From Lepiota brunneoincarnata (lineage: Eukaryota > Basidiomycota > Agaricomycetes > Agaricales > Agaricaceae): a DNA stretch of 64,000 nucleotides. The first letter of the stretch is position 1; each line of letters starts with the position of its first letter. The notes beneath the pieces were generated by a model. The model ran no database searches and was not told the origin of the DNA. It was given only the letters and a program-made list of their open reading frames with translations. The DNA lies in assembly GCA_023014365.1 (NCBI GenBank), contig JAEBUN010000021.1, positions 1 through 64,000 of the forward strand, written 5' to 3'. This document shows, in pieces, positions 55,140-64,000 of the stretch. The position numbers were made by a program, and so were the translations under genes.

Positions 55140-55480
55140 AGGAACACTGATAGAAGCGTACGTTTGCTACTGAGGCTTCAACCTAGTGGTGCCCATGAGC
55201 TTGGGAGAATACAAGATGATGAAGAGACATGGGTCTAATCATGTTCCCTAACACGGGGCCGTCGAAGCGCGGCGAAACGAACACGAGGGAAGAGAAAGAG
55301 AGGTGAAACTTCGGAGTAAATGAGCTAAAATCATGAATTAGCTGCCATCTCTACTCATGTATATGCGACCACCGTGTACCGGAAAGTTTATAGGGATAGA
55401 GGGTCTGACAGGTGGAGGAGAAGAGATTTGAGGAAGAAAACACTATCTAATGCGTATCATGTATTACCCTATACGGTTTT
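55140..55480. repeat. Third copy of the transporter 3' flank
   Basis: From GATAGAAGCGTACGTTTGCTACT onward, the sequence matches 52660-52990 and 40920-41250. It suggests that a third duplicated unit once existed, of which only an HNH copy and this flank remain. Confidence 0.7.
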
Positions 55481-55633
55481 ATGAGCTTGTGTCGCCTCAG
55501 GAAATTGTGTGTTATATGGTTATATACGCGGGAGCAAAGGCCCAAGGTCCAGCGTGCTTTATCGGACAACGCCAAAGCCGCCTAAACAGGGGCTAAAGGC
55601 ACGCGCGAGCTACGCTCGTTAAGCTTTAAACCA

Positions 55634-56930
55634 ATGTCTCACCAGCGTAGCCCGTCTGGCGCATCCATCGACTCGATTTCCGAGGCCTTGTCATGCACTT
55701 CGGAGGACTTCGACTCTTTCTACGATAGTGAACAGACAACTGATGCCCTTGTTCGTACCACAAAAGACACCATCATCGGTGCGAACGGTGAGCACCTCCG
55801 CAGTGCCCACAAGAAATACCGCCTCGACAACCTCCTACTTGGTATGTTGGACCACGCCCCGCATTCCCAAGGGTCCAGATATGTTGCTGCAGCCCTGCAT
55901 GTTGCACACCAAAAGGGACCAGATGTTGTGGTCAAAGTCGCGCAAGCGTGGATGGATTACCTGTTCGCAATGAGTTGGTCATTCAATCATGCTCCTCCAC
56001 ATCTACTGATTAATAGTGATCTCCTAGTGTTACAAATCTCCAAACAATCAAAAAGCGAGCCCAGCAGCAACCAAACTCCCATCCTTGAAGCTACTTTTCG
56101 GGAAATTGAACCTGCCACTCGCTCAGAGCAAGGCACACTCAGGAAAGAGGTAGGCATGAGAAGAAACGGCACCCATATTGCATTGCTGAGCCAGTTCATA
56201 GGTTGCTAAACGCGAGCAGAACTTGTGTGCAATCACTAAGTTTCTTGATGAAACTCATGCCAGTCAGCTGGTAAAGGAAGGACAGGAAATCCCCCCTGAA
56301 ACAATGACTGCTCCAATGCAAACAGCTCATATCATTCCATTCTTGCTCAACAAGTTCAGGCCTGAGGACTCACATATTGTATGTCTCAGTTCTATCCTCC
56401 TTTCTGCAGCTTACTTTAACTCTTGGTATAGAAAGAGGCTCCTTGCACCTGGGCCATGCTTCAATCTTGGACACAACTTGATCTTGGAAAGTTTGTGGAA
56501 TCAAAAATCAACACACCTGCAAATGCAATCTACATGACAGTAGTTGAACATATTGCCTTTGGAAAGTTTGACCTTTATTTGGAAGCTGTCAGTATGCCAT
56601 AATATTTTCACTTCTTTGGCTGATATCTATCAGGACCCAAACCAGCCCAATATATATAAAGCAAGGAAATTCAGCAAGTTCAAATTGATGAATGGTAAAC
56701 ATGAGGCAGATGTACAGTTTCTAACCAAGGAAGAGTCAGGTATTGAACCACCTGATCCTGAACTCATTAGAATTCATGCAGCATTTGGAAGAGTCCTGCA
56801 CCTCTCTGGTGCCTCTGAATACTTTCAAAGTATTGAAGGAGATGCTGAAATGAATGGTACTCTATGCCCAAATGGGAAGACAAATGTTGGATGGCTTCTT
56901 ACCTTAAGATTGGTCATTGCAGCTCACTAG
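55634..56930 (+). CDS. Divergent HNH-nuclease-domain protein, intact, 363 aa
   Basis: Exons 55634-55973, 56028-56149, 56202-56378, 56432-56587 and 56634-56930 total 1092 nt. The model is supported by family motifs across each junction. They are VAKREQNLCAITKFLDE (C-x2-T motif), QTAHIIPF (the conserved AHIIP block), TWAMLQSWTQLDLGKF and KINTPANAIYMTVVEH, then PELIRIHAAFGRVLHLSGAS at the C terminus. It keeps the canonical residues that the tandem copies have partly lost. It is therefore the best candidate for an active enzyme here. Its low similarity to the other copies shows that it is an older family member, not part of the recent duplication. Two donors (GTTGGT, GTCAGT) are weak. Confidence 0.78.
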
Positions 56931-58239
56931 GTACCTATTCTTTGCATTACTTTTAGTATCATGTTACCTCAGTTAAACAGGCTTTTGACATGTGTAGAAC
57001 TTCCATTAGACCTATGTGATACTTCATTCATCAAAGCACCCTCATGATTACTGAAGGCCAGATGCCTGTGGCTCAAGTTGAAGAATGATGACGAGACTAG
57101 GTGAGCTTCCCACCCCCACTCAAGTTGACCCTGTGCCCATTTGGAGATGGGCTCCTCGAGGAGAAACTACCCCTTAAGCTAGACGGATATGTTACTGTTG
57201 ATATTTAGAGCCTCCTTGTAGCCTGGTGTCTGGTGAAAAATTGAGCAATGTTGAACCCGGGTGGTGTGTAGGTCTAGTTAGACAAGAGATCAAGTCAGAG
57301 GATCATGTGTTGACATCTCCTTCTAGGGACCCCTCTCAACGGTCGGTGAGCTGCGCTGTTGCCGTCACTTCCACCTTAGACAACTTAACGCTGTGTACGA
57401 GAAAGGATAAAGCTTGTTGAGACTCGAGGGTGGGGACGTGGAACCATGCGGCGACGACTGTCGGTGTAACGGCTGATTAAAATTTATTCAATGTCCTAAC
57501 GTCTTGTTCTGAGGCTGAGTTCCCGTCAACCCGTGTTTGTCTTGCATGTGGAACTCTCCGCGATGTTAACGGCGACTGCATCTACGAACTCAATCATTTA
57601 AAGAGTGTTTCGTCGAACGGACTGGGCTCCCGGCGGCCAGTTGGTCCGTGTACTGTACCTGAGTTTCGAGGAGCCTAGGTGAATAAAGACGTGCTTATCC
57701 TCAGCTCATCTCGCTTATTTGACATTTCTGTCAGTGGAGAAAGTCAGGGAGGTGACCAGTCATCTTACATATTCAACCGCCCCTACTGACGTGATGGGTA
57801 TCGATCCCTTTACCCCTAGCAAACCCCTTGCCTCCTGAACTCTAGAGTTATAATATTTGACTTGCTGGGCTTGTGCGCCGCGTGTCCGGGACCATCACTT
57901 GAGTATCGCACGATTTCGCTGGCCAAGCGACCGACCCTACGTAGACGGTATGACCCTCAAGCTTGTCTTCTCTTTTCGATGCGTTGACGGAGTCATACAA
58001 CCGAGAGGAGAGCTTTTCATTTCTACACTTTGGTAATCCGAATTTACGTGACTTGGTCTATCGAAGCGAAAATCAAGGCAATGTTGCGTTGCACAGACCA
58101 TTCTTCGGACTATACCTGAAGCTCAGGAGCATTTCTACATCGGAAATCGTATATAGACCCCCGCCCTCTCGAGACTCAGCCCCACTGAGCCCATACCCCC
58201 AGTCTATTTCTTTTTCTTTTTTTTTCCATCACGATAATC
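56931..58239. other. Intergenic, no gene recognised
   Basis: No frame with splice support or family motif was seen. The last 100 bases before 58240 are pyrimidine-rich (TTTCTTTTTCTTTTTTTTTCC), a common fungal core promoter feature, and probably belong to the chitin deacetylase gene. Confidence 0.4.
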
Positions 58240-59651
58240 ATGAACCTCAGGCTACTCACGATTGCCCTCACGCTCGAGGCTGTTGCTGTGACCGCCGTTC
58301 CTTTCAAACGCCAATTACCTCAAGTGGTCACGCAGTGTACTCAACCCGGAACTGTTGCTTTGACTTTTGTGAGTCTTATACTACCCTGCACGATACTTAT
58401 GCATGCAAGTTTAACTTTTGTACATGCGCCAGGACGACGGGCCGTATATCTATTCGTGAGTCCCCTCTCCCAAATGACCCCAGTTCAAAGGAGACATTGT
58501 CGAACTATTTATCTTAGGAGTGAAATTGTCCAAATTTTGAATGAGAATGGCGCAAAGGGAACATTTTTCTTCAGTGAGTTCTTTTCCTCCCACCTTGCGA
58601 ACGATGATGCTGATGGGCTCTGATCAAAGACGGGAATAATTGTAAGTCCACCGTCTCCCTCCAAGCTTTAGCTCAAAATTATTACAGATGGTTGCATATA
58701 TGACAACGAGATGGTGCAGAGAGTCCAGAACGTCTTCACTAATGGACACCAGGTGGCCTCCCATACCTGGAGTCATGAGCATCTCCCTAGTCTCTCAGTA
58801 GACGAACGTATGTTTTTGCCCCTCCCTTTTGTCGCTTGCTAATTAAGGACCCCTGCCGAGGCAGTCAAGTTCCAGCTTGGAAGTGTTCACGGTGAGCATT
58901 GGTACAGAAAATTATTCGGCCAGAACGACTAAACAGTCCAAATGATGGTTCTAGACGCCATCACGAAGATCACTGGAGCAGTCCCTGCATTCATGAGGCC
59001 GCGTAAGTCATAATCATGCATCCACGGTTGATAAATATCCCCTAACACGCGCTCGAAAGCTTATGGTGAATACAACGATGACGTCGTCTCAATCGCCCAG
59101 TCTCTTGGCGAGACCGTGGTTATTTGGGACTTTGAGTGCGCACACCCCTTTCTTGAATTCCATGGTCCACAACTCTCACTATCCTGGATAGTTCCGAAGA
59201 CTCAGTTGGAGCTTCTGTCGATCGACAAAAATCCCTGTATGATACAATCATTGGTCAGAAGCCCAGCACAATCCTCTCTCTCGAGCATGAGACCTATGGT
59301 ACGAACCCCCTTCTTTCCGCCTTCGCTAGAAAGCGACGATACTCACACCACCTTTGACTACCAGAAACCAGCGCGTTCGTGATTCCTCCCTCCCTCACCT
59401 CTTCCCCGCAAATCTGATTTGATTTTCACCATGGCCAACAGCACCGACGTTCTTCCTTATGCTATTGCTGGATTGAAAGCCGCAGGTTACCAACTCGTCA
59501 CTCTCGCCGAGTGTCTCGGTGCTTCACCCTACATCAGCGTAGGAACCCCTGCTGCTCCCGACGTAAGCAATATCAATCTTCTGATGCAAATTGTGAGGTG
59601 TGCTTAGTGATACAATGATCTTAGACTTCCTGGACTTGTGGCGCCAACTAA
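58240..59651 (+). CDS. Secreted chitin deacetylase (polysaccharide deacetylase), 257 aa
   Basis: The enzyme removes acetyl groups from chitin in the cell wall, making chitosan. Twelve exons: 58240-58368, 58433-58455, 58518-58573, 58630-58641, 58688-58807, 58865-58891, 58937-59002, 59060-59135, 59192-59298, 59365-59374, 59442-59562 and 59625-59651, totalling 774 nt. A signal peptide is visible (MNLRLLTIALTLEAVAVTA). NodB motifs are in order: TFDDGPYIYS (Asp-Asp), GTFFFNGNN, GHQVASHTWSH (HxxxH metal site), AFMRPPYGEY, VIWDFDSEDS and LEHETYE. The C terminus is DTSWTCGAN. No GPI tail is seen, so it is probably free in the wall or medium. Exons of 10 and 12 nt are unusually small. Confidence 0.88.
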
Positions 59652-60518
59652 ACAATTTATGCTTTGGTTTTCGATATGCACGCTAGATCGGAGGTGTAAA
59701 TTTACTCTACGGACCTGCGAATAGGACGCTTTTCGGACGCATCGTAGCCTGAAGGACACTTGTAATGGATAATGAGATAGTTACGACATCTGTGTCTGGC
59801 TTCTTTAAAACTCGAAACTTCATTTCAACCCGGCCTAGTAGAGCTAGTGCCCTCTACAAAGCTTTTCGGACGTCACATATCCCCTTTACAGCTTTCGCAT
59901 CTCACCGGGAGTTCCACGATTCTTCGTTATCTTCAGCTTCCTCTCTTTCCGCTGGCGACAATCATGATTGCACTTGCTTGACCGAACACCCTTTGAAAAT
60001 ATTAAGTACAACAGAACCATAGACTATAGCAACAACAGGAGGGGAACACAACACATGTACATACTGCCGGTCAACAAACCAGATATAAAGAGTGAATCAT
60101 AACCTGAAAGGTGTCCGAGAGGAAGGGGAGAAGGAGTGTGTAATGACGTATGGGCAGGAGATGGTAGATAGCGAGCGGATTGGCCAAATTCAGAATAAGA
60201 GAGCGTATTGTAACATATAGTATGTACAGCCCAATAGCATTTAAAAAGGAAGAAAGGACCGCATTGACAAGGGGAAATAAAAGAAATACTCATCAGGAAT
60301 CAAGATCCATTCAAGGCAATCCGAAGTGTCCTAGCGAGCGCGGGGGTAGTCTCGACATAGTTCGTGCCAGTTGTATGACCTGGTACGGGACCGTCAAGAT
60401 GCTGCAAGTCGGGAAATGGGGGGTGAAAATGGCAGAAAAGCATGTCGAGAACAAGTGTAGCATGAGTCACATATTTGTACAACGGCGGATAATTGCTGAT
60501 GAGGGATCCGCCACGGCA
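59652..60518. other. Intergenic, no gene recognised
   Basis: It contains only short overlapping frames without splice or motif support. It should hold the 3' ends of the two convergent genes on either side. Confidence 0.4.
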
Positions 60519-62091
60519 TCATATGCGGAGCCTTGCACTCCGCAACTGATGATCATAGTGTGGATATGGAAGAACAAGGTCTTGCAGATCTGAGGGAATG
60601 TCGACATCATAAGGAAATCTCTCGGCGGGGCTGCCCACCCGGAATCGTGAAGGCCCGTCTGCGGGATTGATTTCTCCTGGTATCCACAAGGGCTCAGGGT
60701 CAATCCCATATTCCTGACAGACGTCGAGTATACGTTTAACGACATGACCAAATTGAGGGCTACGAGTTGACCGCTTCCGGATTGCCTCGACAACCGGCCG
60801 GTTATCCGAACGCAGCATGATTTCTCCTCGGACACCCGCCGCGATCATTGACCGAATGCCAAGTTCGACTGCAATGGCTTCTGCTAATCGGATGGGATGT
60901 CTTTTCTTCCCTTCCATTCTAGTCTTCCATCCAGGTTTTAGTCTCCAAGCTTGCCATTGGTTAGAGAATATGAAACCTATCCCATGGTCGGATGCGTCAA
61001 CGTATACTCTGTTGTTACTCACGGAGAAACGGCCGGGAGGAGGCAACTCCACTTCCATGAGAAGAATACGCTGCGCTTTAGTTCGCTCGTGTCCAGGCGC
61101 ACGGCGAGCCTTCGAGAGAAGCGACGTGACATGGTCGCGCATATATCCGCCCTCATGCAATGAGAGATCTATCTGGGCTCTGATTTCCTCCAGCAGGTCG
61201 GCATTTGGCTGAGATCGGGTGGGGGAAGGGGACGACGGAGTTTGTCGCTTGGCCGATACAGAGGGGATTGGTTCAGGCTGTTTGCGTCCGTCGTCGTTGT
61301 TGTCGTCGGGGAGAAGTTGAATATTGAGAGGTGAGAGAGGGTTAAATCCCTCGTTAACCCAGGTTGTTGCAACTGGTTCTGATATCGCATCCAAATTGAC
61401 CTCTGCCTCGAAATAGTTGGGTGGTAAGCGCACTGGATCAACGAATCGGGCTTGTCCATTCTGCCGAGCCCTAACGGGGAGTCGTTCGGGAAGTGGTTCC
61501 CTACCGTTAACGAGCACGTTTTGATGCGGCTGAATATGATGGTAGTAGTTTCGGGGTACATACTCATTTCGTTCTCTCGCCTCCTCCCAGGCAGGGGACT
61601 GTGGCCTTGAAGTGGGTGGGGGTGGCAAGGCGGCGCTTTGATCCCAGGACAGTTCTTTATATCTCAAGAAAGCTGACCAGAGACCAGCGGAAGCTTCGAG
61701 GACATTAATTTTGTCTTTGGATAGGAGACGGCATGCTGTTACATTGAAGAGTCAAAACAAATATTTGCAGAATAAGTCTTGGAGCGTTTACCAGCAACAA
61801 TCAGATCCACGATGAGTCTCTTTCTAAACTCCCGTAGAGAGTGATCAACCTTCCTCAGTTCATCTCGTGTCGTCCATCTGGTAGCCCGCTCAATTAGAGC
61901 TGACGATATGTTAGTGAAAGAGATTATTGTGAGTGGAACGAGAGCTCGGCGCTCCCCTCTTACTCCTAAGCCGCCGCCGTTTGATGTAAACCTGCACCAA
62001 GCCAAGCAGCACCCATACAAGCTGACACCAACTCGCTGCCTTCCTTACACACCCTCCCAGCTCCTCTCCAAAAAGACCTAAGTGACAACAT
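60519..62091 (-). CDS. Orphan RNase H-like domain protein (retroelement-derived), 474 aa
   Basis: Exons 62091-61992, 61899-61792 and 61735-60519 total 1425 nt. The N-terminal half is mixed helical and Pro-rich. The C-terminal part has the RNase H fold order: YVDASDHGIGFIFS (first Asp), AEAIAVELGIRSM (Glu), LRSDNRPVVEAIRK (Asp) and EINPADGPSRFRVG (last Asp). This pattern resembles the RNase H of DIRS-like retroelements, where a C-terminal NxAD-PSR block is common. I see no reverse transcriptase or recombinase motif within about 2 kb on either side. It is either a stranded fragment or a domesticated domain. All four catalytic acids are present. No membrane or signal sequence is seen. Confidence 0.65.
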
Positions 62092-64000
62092 GTCACTATA
62101 TCATCTGCGGTATCATATACATTGTCGAATAGCAGTGTGCTTTTCCTATGGTTTTGTGTCAGGAGTCGAGCATCATGGTGACTAGATTGATATAATTCAC
62201 ATGAGCCCTGACACTCCTACCGTTGTTTGCACTAAGCATCCCGTTCCCATACCTCCCAACAGTCCCGAAAGCCCATCGTAAGTCATGTGCCCATGGGCTA
62301 CTACTGACATTGTGCGAAGTGGATATTTTATGATGTACTATGACCATGCAGATCACTTGAGTGTGTGGTGGGTGATACACAACATGGTGAACGCACCGCC
62401 ATTTCTTAAGCCAGGGCGCCGGAACCAACGGCGGCAGTGCGGTTGGGGGGCTCAGGTGAGCCAATGGTCCAGAATAGTTGTGGTGCCGAATATGAATATT
62501 ATGAGAGATACAGAGGTTCAGGTGGCAAAGCTGCTGTGTTGAACAGGCAATAAGTAGGAGAGCTTTAACATGCTGTTAAACGAGCGAGGGTGAGACGCCC
62601 TTACGTCACGTGACACGACAAACTTGGCACCAGACTTAGCGCTCAGCGCTGTAAGGACTACCAACCCGTCGCTTTTACTTCAAAAATACCAATTTGAATT
62701 TCCCTTCTCTTCTTCCTTAGTGACTGCCTTGCGCAACGCCAATTATTGTACCCCCACAATGTATTTGCATTCTCCATTGATCCCCTGTGCCCCTGATCAT
62801 CCAAGTGGCTATAAGTAAGGGTAGTCAGGGGCAGTTTTCCGAAATCGTTATTGTTGGAGTGCGAATCCCCATGGCGATGGGACGACTGATCGCTCTGACC
62901 GTCCATGGGCGAACAGGGCGCATACACCCTTCCCCCCGCCTGTTACAATGTCCCTGAATCACGACATCTGGTGAGGTCCTCGAGTATCCCGAACTGGATA
63001 TCACAAACAATTACAAATGACTCTTCCAAGGATATACATGAACGACAGGGACACCCTCAGTATAACACTCCTCACTCAATCGCCGACGTCGCTTGCATCG
63101 GACACACTTTGGATAGAGAAGAAATCATTGAATGAGTGAGGTCTCTGGTTCTTGGCATTTTCGCAGTTGATCGAAGTTGTCTACAACAACGGCAAAGATA
63201 AATGGAAGATGGCACGGCGCAATCCCGTACACAAGAACATCGGGGCCACGTACGAACTTTGAACTACCAGTGGAATACAGCGGAAACTTTCCGATAACCC
63301 GGCGTCGCGGCGTGCTTTGGGTGCAACACCCTTCTGGAGGAGAAAACCCTTCCCTCCAGTGTTCCCTCCCCTGTTCCCTAAGACGAAAACCCTGGTGATA
63401 GTCCGCGATCACCCGGCATTAGTCAGGTCCCGCTGTGGCTTAAAACACTCAAGTCTCATGGGTGTGAGTTGAAGAGTATTAGCTATAGTGCTTGTGCCTC
63501 GCTGGCTCCCCCCTTAACATTATCGCATTCAAGGACTTGAAGCTTAAAAGCATTTCATTATATACCGCGGGGGAGACACGTCGCCAAACGTGGGAGCTCG
63601 GCTTCCAACCCTCACGTCCTAGGACGGGTCGCATATACTCCTGATTGCGAAGTATGGAATAAGTGCGCACGGGAGGAAATGGAGGGGGTGTGGTACATCG
63701 AGTATTATTGAGTAATATTGGGATATTAGATAAATTGACCCTTCCGGACTGGAATGGAACAGGGTAACACCAGTCGGCTGTGGTAGCCGACACCCAAACA
63801 TGAAAAAAAGAATGATCTGGCTTTATTATCCGTTGCTCAGTGGTATATCTAGGTTAGACTCGGTATTGGTGTCATCCCAGCGTTTCTTTTTGAACTGTAC
63901 AAGTTGAATTTAGTTTGGAAGTATGTTTATATTGCAATGACCCCAGGGTGCTTAAATCTCAAAAAAGTATATTTGACTAAGCTATGTTTTATTCAGCACT
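62092..64000. other. No gene recognised
   Basis: No splice-supported frame or known motif was seen. A perfect TCACGTGA palindrome at 62606-62613 is a possible bHLH/bZIP site, but no adjacent gene makes use of it evident. The window may end inside an unannotated gene. Confidence 0.35.

Noticed and set aside
62606..62613. TCACGTGA palindrome as a promoter element
   Set aside because: No gene start is recognisable nearby, and an 8-bp palindrome is expected by chance at this scale.
1..64000. tRNA, rRNA or other structured RNA genes
   Set aside because: I saw no cloverleaf-like A and B box combination or rRNA segment while reading; a covariance-model search would be decisive.

Overview
The window is nuclear DNA of a filamentous basidiomycete, most likely an Agaricomycete. 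The evidence is the many 47-60 bp GT-AG introns, a secreted fungal chitin deacetylase, chromodomain Ty3 retrotransposons, hAT transposons, and expanded F-box-like and HNH-nuclease families. No bacterial, organellar or CRISPR feature was seen.

Host layout. A small three-exon gene lies at 618-1018. A unit made of an F-box/LRR gene (-), a divergent F-box-like gene (+), an HNH gene (-) and a CDF-type zinc transporter gene (+) then occurs twice in tandem: unit 1 about 1345-41433, unit 2 about 42496-53165. The copies have decayed differently. In unit 1 the F-box/LRR gene (three frameshifts) and the transporter (three insertions, a degraded 5' part) are dead, while the + F-box-like gene and the HNH gene are intact. 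In unit 2 the transporter (six exons, 736 codons), the F-box/LRR gene and the + F-box-like gene are readable, but the HNH gene has lost a splice acceptor. Further HNH fragments lie at 41612-42480, 48880-49680 and 53728-55001. A divergent intact HNH gene is at 55634-56930. The right end carries a 12-exon chitin deacetylase (58240-59651) and a three-exon gene with an orphan RNase H-like domain (60519-62091).

Transposon nest. Target-site duplications and terminal sequences show that unit 1 was inflated from about 11 kb to 40 kb by nested insertions. A 3.8 kb hAT element (H1, 8-bp duplication CAGCTGTC) entered exon 1 of the transporter copy. Ty3 element A (8295-25278, -) entered the first intron of the H1 transposase, and Ty3 element B (28053-36011, +) entered its last exon. 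Ty3 element C (12145-19984, -) entered the integrase of A, and a second hAT remnant (H2, 8325-9335) entered one LTR of A. An inverted-repeat foldback element (39526-40288) and a 1.25 kb unclassified insertion sit further along in the transporter pseudogene.

Most unusual points. (1) Element C has intact gag and pol, LTRs differing at one base, and carries on the opposite strand a three-exon gene with its own TATA box. That gene encodes a coiled-coil protein with exact Zn(II)2Cys6 spacing. (2) Elements A and B share an open frame upstream of gag: a Cys-rich two-helix membrane module, then one UAG, then exactly 207 open codons without ATG into Gag. Substitutions between A and B in the membrane module fall mainly at third codon positions. 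(3) A and B carry a third ORF after pol with three zinc knuckles, placed as if coupled to the pol stop. (4) All three LTR elements have a primer-binding site complementary to their own predicted transcript start, as in self-priming Tf1/sushi elements. All functional statements are inferred from sequence alone.
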